Part shown: in pieces, positions 38,440-49,465 of the stretch
Layout: every line of letters starts with the position of its first letter
How positions within the stretch are numbered: position 1 is the first letter of the stretch
Origin: Panulirus ornatus
Taxonomy: Eukaryota; Arthropoda; Malacostraca; Decapoda; Palinuridae
Length of the DNA: 64,000 nucleotides
Assembly: GCF_036320965.1 (NCBI RefSeq)
Contig: NC_092271.1
Span: 15,316,596 to 15,380,595 of the forward strand
Reading direction: 5' to 3'
Notes under the pieces: model-generated
What the model was told of the DNA's origin: nothing
Databases searched by the model: none
What the model saw: the letters and a program-made list of their open reading frames with translations, nothing else
Made by a program: the position numbers and the translations under genes

Positions 38440-39870
38440 CTGTCTAGTAACTTTTATTAGTTATCTTTAACTGATATCTTTAGTTATCGGTATCTGATAC
38501 TTTTACTCGATATCGGGATCTGATTCTTTTACTCGATATCGGGATCTGATACTTATCAGTCATCGGATTCTGATATCTTTAATAGTCGTTAGTGCCAGAT
38601 ATGTTTGCTTGTTATCGGCTCCCGATAACTTAGTTATCTCTGCGTGATGAATTTTGTTATGGTTAGCTGATATCTTTAGTTATCGGCACCTGACATCTTT
38701 ACAATCTTATATCTGTGCTAATATTCAGGGCCTCTTATCTTTACCAGTTATCGGTACTTGAAGCCATGGCTAGTTACCGATACCTGATAGCTATACCGCT
38801 TATCGGTACCCGAAACTTTTATTAGTTTGCATTACTGGATAGCTTTACTAATAATCGGGACCTCATATCTCTAATAGTTATTGGTGCTTGATATCATGAC
38901 TAGTTATCAGCTATCAGTATCTAATATCTTGACTAGTTGTTGTCATTGGGTACCTGTTGTCTTTACTAGTTGCCTGATACCTTTTACTGGTTACTGGTAC
39001 CTAAAAGTTTCCAGTTATCGATACCTGATGTCTGTTAGTTATCGGTACCTGATATCTTTATTAGTTATCGGTACCTGATATCTTTATTAGTTATCGGTAC
39101 CTGATATCTTTATTAGTTATCGGTACGTGATATCTTTATTAGTTATTGGAACCTGATATCTTAGTTATCGGTTCCTGATATCTTTATTAGTTATCAGTAC
39201 CTGATATCTTTATTAGTTATCGGTACCTGATATCTTTATTAGTTATCGGTTCCTGATATCTTTATTAGTTATCGGTTCCTGATATCTTTATTAGTTATCA
39301 GTACCTGATATCTTTATTAGTTATCAGTACCTGATATCTTTATTAGTTATCGGTTCCTGATATCTTTATTAGTTATCAGTACCTGATATCTTTATTAGTT
39401 ATCGGTACCTGATATCTATATTAGTTATTGGAACCTGATGTCTTTATTAGTTATCGGTTTCTGATATCTTTATTAGTTATCGGTTTCTGATATCTTTATT
39501 AGTTATCGGTACCTGATATCTTTATTAGTTATGGGAACCTGATATCTTTATTAGTTATTGGAACCTGATATCTTTATTAGTTATCGGTACCTGATATCTT
39601 TATTAGTTATCGGTACGTGATATCTTTATTAGTTATCGGTACCTGATATCTTTATCAGTTATCGGTACCTGATATCTTGATATCTGTATTAGTTATCGGT
39701 ACCTGATATCTTTATTAGTTATCGGTACGTGATATCTTTATTAGTTATCGGTACCTGATATCTTTATTAGTTATCGGTACCTGATATCTGTATTAGTTAT
39801 CGGTATGTGATATCTTTATTAGTTATCGGTACGTGATATCTTCACCAGTTATGGGTGTCTGGTGTCCTTG
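38440..39870 (+). repeat. 26-bp satellite
   Basis: 39040-39850 holds about 31 near-identical copies of TTATCGGTACCTGATATCTT plus TATTAG, with GGTTCC, CAGTACC and GGTACGTG variants. 38440-39040 has the same words (GATATC, TTATCGG, TTTA) at irregular spacing, a decayed left flank. The right end decays over the last two units. GGTACC (KpnI) and GATATC (EcoRV) palindromes occur in most units. Confidence 0.96.
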
Positions 39871-40338
39871 CCAGTTGGGATGGCACGTGATGTCTTGGTG
39901 TTAGCGCTGGTGATCCTCTGCTTTCGTCCGTCACAATGAAAGATTTAATGATAGGTTTGACGTCATATGTATGAAGGAGCAGAGTGTGGCACGTTATGCC
40001 CCCGGGGCCAGGCAGACCTTGGCTGCATTTTTAGCCGCGTTACTGTCTCTGTTGTCTTCCTTTTCATCTTGGTTATCGGCACCTGGTCGCCCGTTATGGT
40101 AATCGTGGTAACTGGTTTCTCTCGTCACATTGATGCTAATGATTCTCTGGTTACTTCATAAGTCTTCCAGTCCTTGGCATTCTTTTTTTTTTTTTTTTTG
40201 GTCTCCTGACGTGTGATATCTTGGTGTTATTTCCCTCCGGTGCTGGGTGGACTGGTGTCATTTGTTCACTGGGTAAGCGCTTGGAAATACGTCCACCAGA
40301 GGGTCTCAAGGTCGGTGAGGTTCTTAAACACCTGCTGG

Positions 40339-40340
<2 letters not shown>
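39871..40340. other. Single-copy DNA
   Basis: Contains a TGACGTCA at 39958-39965 and a T18 run at about 40182-40199. No gene recognised. Confidence 0.4.

Positions 40341-40429
<89 letters not shown>
40341..40429. repeat. (CT)n microsatellite
   Basis: Perfect CT run of about 89 bp. Confidence 0.98.
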
Positions 40430-40432
<3 letters not shown>

Positions 40433-40664
40433 GTTGTTAGTCGGTTCTTGTGGTCCATGTGTTTGGCTGGCTTGTTCGTGGTAGCGTTCTGTTCCCAGGG
40501 AGTAGCGTGCAGGGTCCCCTGGAGGAGGAAGACGACTGCCGGGGCGTTGCTTGCAAGAGCTGTTGGTGACCTTTCCCAGGATGAGGTCAAGGCCGTGGAA
40601 GGCGGCGCACTTCCTGCCACGTCATGATATTGTCACAGTGGCCGTCCCAAGGTGAGGTACAGAG

Positions 40665-40965
40665 AGGGTCTGCTTCACCAACAGGAGGGTAGGGAGATGG
40701 TCTGCTGTACCAGCAGAAAGGTAGGTCTGTTGTACCAGCAGAATGGTAGGGACAAGGTCTGTTGTACCAGCAGAATGGTAGGGACAAGGTCTGTCGTACC
40801 AGCAGAATGGTAGGGAGAAGGGCTGTTGTACCTGCAGGAGGGTAAGGAGAGGGTCTGTTGTACCTGCAGGAAGGTAGGTCTGTCGTACAAGCAGGTGGGT
40901 AAGGAGAGGGTCTGCTTCAGCAACAAGAGGGTAAGGAGAGGGTCTGTTGTACCAGCAGGATGGGA
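40665..40965 (+). repeat. About 32-bp minisatellite
   Basis: Roughly nine copies built on GGTCTGTTGTACCAGCAGAA and TGGTAGGGA. Unit length drifts because some units lack part of the second phrase. Confidence 0.88.
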
Positions 40966-41164
40966 GCTGTTGCAGTTAAGTCATAGCTATACAGTTTCGG
41001 GTGAGGCCAGGTGGTGATGGGGACCTTCTAATGAAGTCAGTGGAAGTGTGATATCAAGTGAGGCAGCCAGCACACCTCTGGCCGACGAGAGGAGTCAAAG
41101 AGGGTGAAGATGAAGGTTTAATGTGTGTTGTATCGACTGTCTTGTTAAGGGTTATCTATGGACC

Positions 41165-42140
41165 AGCTTGATTTAAAGGGCCGGGTTGAAGTGTTGCTTT
41201 AAGAGACGAATGTGGGGGTTTCCAAGATAGATTTACAGTAATACCAAGGATGTTAATTGAGTCAGGAGGTGGTATTACCCGACCGTCAAAGGCGAGAGGA
41301 AAGTTGTGAGGAATTTTTCGGCTGAGAGATGAGTAGAAACTGGGTCTCGGAGGCGTAAACTTTAACCAAATTTTGTCTACCCTACTGAGATATCCTGTCC
41401 AAGTCGGAGTCTATTGAGGAAATTATGTCGAGACGAGATGCAGATCGAGTCAAGGATGAAGGAGCAAAATTGAAGGATGTAGAAGACTGCAGTGTTTAGT
41501 GGTCGGCGTATGGGTGCACTTGGTTGTTTGTGGAAGAAAGGAAACCGTAGGTAAAAAAAGAAAGGAAAAGTTTTAGGAGACAGGATAGACCCATGAGGGA
41601 CACCGCCGTAGGGAAGAGTTTGATTCATCAACAACCACGGAGAGACGTCAGCCAGAGAAGAAGCTACATATGAGGGAGCAAAGTGAGGGAGGGAAGTCAA
41701 GAGAGAGGAGCTTAGAGATGAGACCCCGATGCCGCAATCTGTCAAAATCCTTGGATATGTCAAGGGCAACCACATAGGAGTCCTCAAAATCTTCCAGGGA
41801 TGATAACCAGACATTACTATCAAAGGAATGAATAACACCAATAGATTTCGCCTTACGGAGGCCATACTGTTGATCGAAGAGAAGACTGTGAGATTCAAGA
41901 TGTCTTTGGATACTTTGAGGGGTTAGAACGGTCACCCATCGCAGGCCTGCGATGGGATGAACCAACGCATGCTTCCACGAAGATTGAAAAGTTCTGTTTT
42001 GAAAACAGAAACGGAATACACGAGTAAGCACAGGTGCAAGTGCAGAGTCATAGACTTTCAGCACACCGGGATGGATGCCATCAGGACCATAAGCCTTGCT
42101 TGTGTCCAAAGAGAGAGAGACGCTTTTCGGACAGTGTGAG
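41165..42140 (-). pseudogene. Dead non-LTR retrotransposon reverse transcriptase
   Basis: Reading the minus strand from about 42110, it encodes KAYGPDGIHPGVLK, then TFQSSWKHALVHPI, typical of the N-terminal half of jockey/CR1-type reverse transcriptases. A frameshifted GDRSNPSKY then jumps directly to IQRHLESHSLL; about 25-30 residues normally between them are missing. It continues through QQYGLRKAKS and VVALDISKDFDRLRHRGL (motif A, aspartate kept) to LCSLICSFFSG, followed by an in-frame stop. In shifted frames come GGVPHGSILSP (usually GVPQGS), HPYADH then stop (the catalytic YADD lost), and finally SSIDSDLDRISQ and ASETQFLLISQ with several stops. In life the enzyme copies element RNA into DNA at a nicked target. 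This copy cannot be active. Its 5' end is cut by the (AT)n at 42167. Confidence 0.9.
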
Positions 42141-42163
42141 GCCACGAGTCGTAACAAACACAT

Positions 42164-42166
<3 letters not shown>

Positions 42167-42205
<39 letters not shown>
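42167..42205. repeat. (AT)n microsatellite
   Basis: Separates the reverse transcriptase relic from the inverted-repeat element. Confidence 0.97.
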
Positions 42206-42206
<1 letters not shown>

Positions 42207-42257
42207 GAATAAAGTGTATATGAACGCGCACCTTCATAGAACATACAAAGCTCCAAC

Positions 42258-42330
42258 AGCCAGGATCGAACCTGGGACCCCTTGTGCAAGAGGCAGGCAT
42301 GCTAACCGCTAGGCTAAGGGACTGTATAAT
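42258..42330 (-). other. tRNA-like sequence, left arm
   Basis: Minus-strand 70-nt tRNA-like segment with a good D-arm word (CTAGCGGTTAG) and TTCGATC T-loop. The acceptor stem pairs only at TCC/GGA plus one or two more, and no clean anticodon stem forms. More likely a SINE head than a working tRNA gene. Confidence 0.55.
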
Positions 42331-42616
42331 AGGAAACAACTATTCGAAATACTAAGTACTCGAATACCCTTCGTCTCACAATGGTGAGCAACGGGGTCTA
42401 TCGGTTGTTTCCGAACAGAACACATAGCCAGCTGATAGCGTTTTACCGAACCTGACTGTACAACGCGGAGTTATATGAATACGAATGAAGTGTATATGAA
42501 CGCGCTATCAGCTGGCTATGTGTTCTGTTCGGAAACAACCGATAGACCCCGTTGCTCACCATTGTGAGACGAAGGGTATTCGAGTACTTAGTATTTCGAA
42601 TAGTTGTTTCCTATCA

Positions 42617-42690
42617 TACAGTCCCTTAGCTAGCGGTTAGCATGCCTGCCTCTTGCACAAGGGGTCCCAGGTTCGATCCTGGCTGTTGGA
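42617..42690 (+). other. tRNA-like sequence, right arm
   Basis: Mirror copy of the left-arm segment on the plus strand, with one base deleted in the D-arm word (TTAGCTAGCGG). It carries GGTTCGATCC as B box. Same reservations as its partner. Confidence 0.55.
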
Positions 42691-42698
42691 GCTTTGTA

Positions 42699-42699
<1 letters not shown>

Positions 42700-42753
<54 letters not shown>
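42700..42753. repeat. (AT)n microsatellite
   Basis: Between the inverted-repeat element and a truncated short-family element. Confidence 0.98.
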
Positions 42754-42754
<1 letters not shown>

Positions 42755-42920
42755 CTTGGAGCGGGGGGCTGGAAATCCTCCCCTCTCGTTTTTTTTAATT
42801 TTCCGAAAGAAGGAACAGAGAAGGGGGCCAGGTGAGGATATTCCCTCAAAGGCCCAGTCCTCTGTTCTTAACGCTACCTCGCTAATGCGGGAAATGGCGA
42901 ATAGTATGAAAGAAAGATAT
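42754..42920 (+). mobile_element. 5'-truncated short-family element
   Basis: Begins at GGAGCGGGGGGCTGGAAATC, internal to the full element at 25153-25398. It continues through CTCCCCTCTCG, GAAGGAACAGAGAAGGGGG and the CTACCTCGCTAATGCGGG core, ending GGCGAATAGTATGAAAGAAA. Here the AT tract is at the truncated 5' side. Confidence 0.87.
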
Positions 42921-44365
42921 ATGTAACTGTAGATAGTCGTAGTGGTCAGTGTTAGAGGAGTGTTAAGTACACATGTACTGTGGCGGGGCGAGGCGAAGCG
43001 GACCGTCGGCGTCAGTGTGGCTGTCATGCTTTATGGATAAATTCATAATGAGACTTTGTTTTTGTTGTTCATGGTCTCCACAGCTGGACAGTGTGATGAA
43101 ATGACAGGAAGGAAAAGCCTTACACTAGGGATTTAGGAGTGGGGATTTTGTGACAGTTTTCGTTTCAACTTGCTTGCTTGCTTGCTTGCTTGCTTCTGGT
43201 ATAGATGACCTGCTTAAGACGCTGATAAAAAAGATAATGATTCTCCACAACCCTTTGAGGAGGAATTAAGACAGCTGTGGAAGGTGAAGAGTTTGCATGT
43301 TGTGGTTCCATTGCACAGAGCTGTGTCGGGTGTTGGCGACTGTTGCTGGAGAACCTGATAAGTGAGTGGCGTTGAGCAGTCGTCCACATTGTACACTGTG
43401 GTGCTGGCTACCTACCGCTACACGTCAACAGTCGACGAGTGTCCTGCACGGGCCTAGTCTTCCGATTCGATGCGCGTGTCGGCCACCCTCTGTTATGTTG
43501 GGACGGTACCGTCTCTTGTGTCTTTCTTGGCTCCTCAGGGTCAGGTGAGAGGCGGCGCAATCATGCTCAGAGGTCGTGCCATCATGTTCAAGGGGTTGAG
43601 ACCTGCCCTATATTTACACGAGATGGAATAAATACATCCAAGTTTTAAGTTCACTCATGCGAAGCCTCGACTTACTTATTTTTCTTACCAGCAACCAACA
43701 TGACACTTAGAGAGACTTGCCTTGATCGTAGCCATCCCGGACGAAAGATAATGTAAAGAGTGCGAGAAATAGAATGAGGTGATCAGTAGCTTATTCCTTA
43801 GGTGTTTGTAGACCTTGCTCTGCAGAACGGCGTGGATGCAGGATGACGGAAAGAACAAGAGGAGAACAAGAGTGCCACAGTCACCCACACTATCACGCCC
43901 AGAGGGCAATTATCATCCACTTTACACTGTCGTGTTGCGCCGTTTGGTAAGTCACTCGACCCCATTCAACCATGGAGCCTTGCCTACGGACCACCTCCGC
44001 CATCAACAAGGTTGTACGTGTTAGTGTTGGGCAGCAGCAGTGGGGGAGGCAAGGTTCCTCTTCGCCTGCTGAGCCAGTCTTGTGTTAGCCAGGTGGCGTG
44101 GCGGCCAGGAGCTGAGCTGCGACTGGTCGCTGATCGTGGTGTTGGTGGTGCTTCTACCCGCTTCTCTTGCGGCGCGCTGTCCTTCCAGCCCTGTGGCTTC
44201 CAGTGTGAACTTCCTTTTCAAAGGTAGTCGGTCGGGGAGTGCCTGCCACAGACGGCACAGTGGCCGCACCCACAGACTGTACATTATCTTCATACCGTCA
44301 GGCGTTACCTCTTTGGTGCTGTGTTGAGTTTCCACGTATTTGATGTCTATGATAACTCCCATACA

Positions 44366-44368
<3 letters not shown>
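42921..44368. other. Single-copy DNA, no gene recognised
   Basis: (CTTG)n at 43168-43196. Plus-strand frames at 43366-43648 and 43815-44327 are unremarkable. GGTCGTGCCATCATGTTCAAG at 43574-43594 belongs to the dispersed motif group. Confidence 0.45.

Positions 44369-44439
<71 letters not shown>
44369..44439. repeat. (AT)n microsatellite
   Basis: Perfect AT run of about 70 bp. Confidence 0.98.
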
Positions 44440-44442
<3 letters not shown>

Positions 44443-44540
44443 CCATGTAATTACGCACAAATATGTATACACACATACGTACATACACTCGTTTACGTGA
44501 CTCGGCTTGTGAATTGCCTGATGACCAACAGGAAAAAGCA

Positions 44541-44543
<3 letters not shown>
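44440..44543. other. 104-bp island between two (AT)n tracts
   Basis: A TACACACATACGTACATACA-rich stretch followed by CGTTTACGTGACTCGGC. The first half resembles the minus-strand LINE UTR middle (35005-35060). The rest is not recognised. Its position between AT tracts suggests a further mobile-element fragment. Confidence 0.45.

Positions 44544-44613
<70 letters not shown>
44544..44613. repeat. (AT)n microsatellite
   Basis: Perfect AT run of about 70 bp. Confidence 0.98.
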
Positions 44614-44616
<3 letters not shown>

Positions 44617-45399
44617 TGTTGAAATGATTTGCAGAGAATGTGAAATCGTATCGGGTCTCGACAGTAGGAGTTGAACTCCTACTGAAGGTCTGTGTTGACG
44701 AAGACGTCGTATGTTAAGAGTGTGGTGCTCTGAGAATAACACTTCACCGAAGGTATCTCCATCATGGAGGTTCTGGTATGGACCATAGATTAACAGTTGA
44801 GAGCAGTGGCAGTGAAGTTCTTTCATGTTGTGAAGCTGTCATGTGATTTATATCTTAAACAGCTTGTATGGATTAAAGTGAAATGTGGCACTAGTAGTAG
44901 TAGTAGTATTTTGAATGACCTATATAGGTAAGTATCGATATAGCCAGCCACCGAATAGGGGCAAGGCTCTCGTGTAAAAACGGGAACAGCGCGCGAGGCA
45001 TCGCATATCAGAAAGGTTGTGATTCATGCCCTTTACCGTGACGATGAAGGTGTGGTAAGTAAGATCTTTCTTCGGTGTTTGTCTATACCGGGTGTACGTA
45101 GACCCATTTGCAAACTCCTGTAGGATAGGAAAAGAGGCGTGAAGCACTGGGTATCGGGTGATAAGTGATAGAAACAACATCACTGTGCTAGCAAGAAGAG
45201 AGAATAATGACCCTTCATCGACATGATGTTGGAAGGTGGGTTGACTAGCAGAACATAGCAGTATTAGGAGAAAGGCAAGGCTCATGGATTATAGTACAAA
45301 GAGGGGACATGAAGGCAAGGCTGGAGAGAATATACAGTAGTTGAGGACGATGAAAAATGATAACGGGACACGCTGGAAAGGAGGGAGGACAGCACGGGC
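44614..45399. other. Single-copy DNA
   Basis: A short perfect-stem hairpin (GTAGGAGTTGAACTCCTAC) lies near 44665-44685 and an (AGT)n at about 44893-44908. No gene recognised. Confidence 0.45.
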
Positions 45400-46140
45400 C
45401 AACGAAGCTAGTATCTGAGAAACCAGGTAAGGGATAGGTAAGCAGGGCAGGGCACTGAGAAGCAAGACGAGCCGCCGAGAAAGAAAGTAGGCCATCACAA
45501 AAGCAGGAAAGACATTGAGGTAGAGTTTGGTATTTGGAGGCAATTTGGATACCGCGAACCAACGCAGGACACTGGGGAGCAATGAGGAGGACTAGGATAT
45601 AAGGCAGGGCACAAGAAAACCAGACATGACTTTAAGAAATGAGGAGTGGGACAGAGAAATGAAGTAGGACGTCTAGAGACGAGGTACTAAGAGTCATGGC
45701 TGGGTATTGGTAAACAAGGTGGGGTAGCTTGGAACAAGGATGAGGACTGGATAAAGGGAAGGATGTTGAGAAGTATGGCATGGCAACAAGAAACCGGGCA
45801 GGGTACCGGGAAACAAGGCTCAGTACCGGGGAACACGATAGAGCACTTGGAAACAAGGTTCAGCACCAGGACTGCACAAAGTAAGGCTCTTGAAAACAAG
45901 GCTGGGCACTGGGGGAAAGAAAGTGCTTAGTACCAGGTAACAAAGCAAGGCACTAGGAAACAAGGCAGGGAACTAGGAAACATGGTAGGGAACTAGGAAA
46001 CAAGAGAGGGATAGGAAACAAGGCAGGGAACTAAGAAACATGGCAGGGGAAACTGGGGGAAGAAGGGCAGGGCACCGGGAAGCACAACGGGGCAACAGGT
46101 AACATGACAGGACACTGGAAAACGATGCTGGACACACGGG
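45400..46140 (+). repeat. Degenerate GGAAACAAGGCAGGGCAC repeat
   Basis: Purine-rich sequence with AACAAGGCAGGGAACTAGGA-like phrases recurring every 20-45 bp, most regular at 45920-46080. It looks like an old minisatellite with eroded period. Confidence 0.7.
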
Positions 46141-46829
46141 CTGAAGATGACTCAAGTACGAATGTATGGAAAGTTACCGCTGAGCACTGGGTGAGTTCGA
46201 TGCTCGAGGACGAAGCACATTATCCTCATTGGAGTTATATATTCCTTACGCTGCCGAGACTTCCTCTCTAGAAACACCTGCTGGTCTTTCTAATCCTGCC
46301 GCACTGATCCATAGGTCTCTGTTCTCTTCCAGTCTCACAGAGAGGCCCGTTAAGACCCAGTGGTCTGTTGCTGTTTGAGTTCACTTGTATTCATGTTATA
46401 ATTTTGTCATACAGTCGTGTGGTAGTGTGCCGTCCGTGGTCTTTAGGTGTTGCTCTTGGATGCTGCAGGTGTCTGCGTAGCGCGGGCACCTCCACACACC
46501 CACGGCACGGCGCCGGTGCATTGTCTCCTCCTCCGCCTCGCTCCGTCCTGGACGACAAGTGCGCATCTCTGGCCGAGTGACTATCCTCAAATGTTGTGTT
46601 GCATGGCCGTACAGTTAGCCAGGTTGTTAGTCCCTGACCTGCGCTGGGGTTTGGTTACAGCTGTAGGTATCTGCAGCTAGACTGTCTTAATGTCATATTT
46701 TTTTTTACCCCTCTTAGTTTTGCCTTTGATTTGGTTATGATGTATCCCTGGTGTGTGAGGGATTCTCCTGGCCTCTCTAGAGCAGTTAGTCTGTCTTGTT
46801 CCTTGGTTTTGATTCCCATGCCTGTTGCT
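46141..46829. other. Single-copy DNA
   Basis: No gene recognised; small overlapping frames only. Confidence 0.4.
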
Positions 46830-47575
46830 GAAGGTCATGGTGTTCTTCACCGCTCTTTTGCTTAATGTTCTAGTGTTCTTCACCGCACCTTCAGTTGTTT
46901 AATGTTCTAGTGTTCTTCACCGCACCTTCAGTTGTTTAATGTTCTAGTGTTCTTCACCGCACCTTCAGTTGTTTAATGTTCTAGTGTTCTTCACCGCACC
47001 TTCAGTTGTTTAATGTTCTAGTGTTCTTCACCACACCTTCAGTTGTTTAATGTTCTAGTGTTCTTCACCACACCTTCAGTTGTTTAATATTCTAGTGTTC
47101 TTCACCACACCTTCAGTTGTTTAATGTTCTAGTGTTCTTCACCGCACCTTCAGTTTAATGTTCTAGTGTTCTTCACCACACCTTCAGTTGTTTAATATTC
47201 TAGTGTTCTTCACCACACCAGTTGTTTAATGTTCTAGTGTTCTTCACCACACCTTCAGTTGTTTAATGTTCTAGTGTTCTTCACCGCACCTTCAGTTTAA
47301 TGTTCTAGTGTTCTTCACCACACCTTCAGTTGTTTAATATTCTAGTGTTCTTCACCACACCAGTTGTTTAATGTTCTAGTGTTCTTCACCGCATCTTCAG
47401 TTGTTTCATGCTCTAGTGATCTTCACCACACCTTCGGTTCCTCAATGTTCTCAGTGTTCTTCACCACATCTTCAGTTGTTTAATGTTCTAGTGTTCTTCA
47501 CCACACCAGTTGTTTAATGTTCTAGTGTTCTTCACCACACCTTCGGTTCCTTAATGTTCTTGTGTTCTTCACCGC
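46830..47575 (+). repeat. 37-bp minisatellite with deletion variants
   Basis: About 20 copies of TGTTCTAGTGTTCTTCACCG plus CACCTTCAGTTGTTTAA. Deletion variants (CAGTTTAATG; CCACACCAGTTG) recur in the same order at about 47141 and 47283, so a roughly 142-bp compound unit was duplicated. Confidence 0.95.
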
Positions 47576-47864
47576 TCTGGAACAGACCTTACTTTCTACC
47601 CCGGATGTTGGAGGATCGCAATCATTACCTGGTATGAGACCGGCTATTTGAAATCTGTTCGTTTGATTTGTGTCTGGAGGAAGTCGGCCTTTTTCTAACG
47701 CTGTCCAGCGTAGTTCTTGTTCTTACCCGTGTTCTCCAGCTGTGCTGTACTGTACATGTTAACTGCGTGGAATGCAATCAGGAGCACATGTGGGAATCAC
47801 CTGTATCATAAGCAGTGTCGTTATTACGTATTCTAACATGTACTACCTACAATGTTCAGTCTCT
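47576..47864. other. Single-copy DNA
   Basis: No gene recognised. Confidence 0.4.
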
Positions 47865-49039
47865 CATACACCTGCTAGGTTTAGTCTCCCTTCTGCTGGC
47901 TTGGTTTAGCCTCCCTTCTACTGGCTGGGTTTAGTCTCCCTTCTACTGGCTAGTTTTAGTCTCCCTTCTACTGGCTAGTTTTAGTCTCCCTTCTACTGGC
48001 TAGGTTTAGTCTCCCTTCTACTGGCTAGTTTTAGTCTCCCTTCTACTGGGTAGGTTTAGTCTCCCTTCTACTGGCTAGGTTTAGTCTTCCTTTAAGAGGC
48101 TAGGTTTAGTCTCCCTTCTAGAGGCTAGGTTTAGCCTCCCTTTACTGGCTAGGTTTAATCCTCCTTCTAAGGCTAGGTTTAGTCTCCCTTCTACTGGCTA
48201 GGTTTGGTCTCCCTTCTACTGGCTAGGTTTAGTCTCCCTTCTACTGGCTAGGTTTAGTCTTCCTTCTAGAGGCTAGGTTTAGTCTCCCTTCTAGGGGCTA
48301 GGTTTAGTCTCCCTTCTACTGGCTAGGTTTAATCATCCTTCTAGAGGCTAGGTTTAGTCTCCCTTTACTGGCTAGGTTTGGTCTCCCTTCCACTGGCTAG
48401 GTTTAGTCTCCCTTCTACTGGCTAGGTTTAGTCTTCCTTCTAGAGGCTAGGTTTAGTCTCCCTTCTAGAGGTTAGGTTTAGTCTGCCTTCGACTGGCTAG
48501 GTTTAGTCTCCCTTCTAGAGGCTAGGTCTAGCCTGCCTTCCACTGGCTAGGTTTAATCTCCCTTGTACTTGTAAGGTTTAGTCTTTCATGTACCTGCAAG
48601 ATATAGTCTCCCTTGTACTTATTAGGTTTAGTCTCACTTGTGCTTGCAAGATATAGTCTCCCTTGTACTTACTAGGTTTAGTCTCACTTGTACTTGCAAG
48701 ATATAGTCTCCCTTGTACTTGCTAAGTTTAGTCTCACTTATACTTACTAGGTTTAGTCTCACTTGTACTTGCTAGGTGTAGTCTCACTTGTACTTGCTAA
48801 GTTTCGTCTCACTTGTACTTACTAGGTGTAATCTCACTTGTACTTGCTAGGTGTAGTCTCACTTGTACTTGCTAGGTTTCGTCTCATTTGTACTTGCTAA
48901 GTGTAGTCGCCCTTGTACCTCTTAGTTTTAGTCTTCCTTTTGTTTGCAAGGTTTAGTCTCCCTTGTGGCTGCAAGGTTTGATCTCTCATACACTTGCTTG
49001 GTTTAGTCTTCTATTTACTGGCTAGGTTTAGCCTACCAT
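47865..49039 (+). repeat. 25-bp satellite
   Basis: CTAGGTTTAGTCTCCCTTCT plus ACTGG, about 45 copies. Ends change type: ACTGG/AGAGG units dominate to 48560; TCACTTGTACTTG units with GCAAGATATAG variants run from 48560 to 48920. Homogeneity falls to the right. Confidence 0.93.
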
Positions 49040-49465
49040 GTATTTGCTTGGTTTAATCTCCCATGTACGGCACCTGCTAGGTTTAATCTGCCATGTGCGG
49101 CACCTGCTAGGCTTAATTTGCTATGTACGGCACCTGCTAGGTTTAATCTGCCATGTACGGTATCTGCTAGGTTTAATCTGCCATGTACGGCACCTGCTAG
49201 GTTTAATCTGCCATGTACGGTATCTGCGAGGTTTAATCTGCCATGTGCGGCACCTGCTAGGTTTAATCTGCCATGTACGGTATCTGCTAGGTTTAATTTG
49301 CCATGTACGGCACCTGCTAGGTTTAATCTGCCATGTACGGTATCTGCTAGGTTTTATCTGCCATGTACGGCACCTGCTAGGTTTAATTTGCTATGTACGG
49401 CACCTGCTAGGTTTAATCTGCCATGTACGGCACCTGCTAGGTTTACTCTGCCATGTGTGGCTAGG
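49040..49465 (+). repeat. 30-bp minisatellite
   Basis: About 14 copies of TAGGTTTAATCTGCCATGTA plus CGGCACCTGC, alternating CGGCACCTGC and CGGTATCTGC units, which gives a 60-bp dimer for much of the array. It shares TAGGTTTAATCT with the adjoining 25-bp array, so one array likely seeded the other. The open plus frames are artefacts of the 30-bp period. Confidence 0.95.

Larger units (their letters stand above)
42206..42699. mobile_element. Inverted-repeat element with tRNA-like arms
   Basis: Left arm about 42243-42440 and right arm about 42503-42700 are reverse complements over roughly 197 bp, with only about two differences seen by eye (one substitution near 42338/42615, one missing C near 42311/42632). 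The 62-bp spacer is 42441-42502. Each arm ends in a tRNA-like sequence on its outer side: an A-box-like TAGCGGTTAGC and a B box CAGGTTCGATCCTGG. Its D-arm most resembles Glu/Asp tRNA, but acceptor pairing is poor. A phrase near 42206 (CGAATAAAGTGTATATGAACG) recurs in the spacer as CGAATGAAGTGTATATGAAC. Both sides abut (AT)n. No coding capacity. Confidence 0.9.

Noticed and set aside
42258..42690. Two functional tRNA genes
   Set aside because: B box and D-arm words are good but acceptor and anticodon stems do not pair properly; SINE-like heads are more likely.
44655..44690. Perfect-stem hairpin as a terminator or microRNA precursor
   Set aside because: The stem is only about 10 bp with almost no loop, too short for a microRNA precursor; bacterial-type terminators do not apply here.
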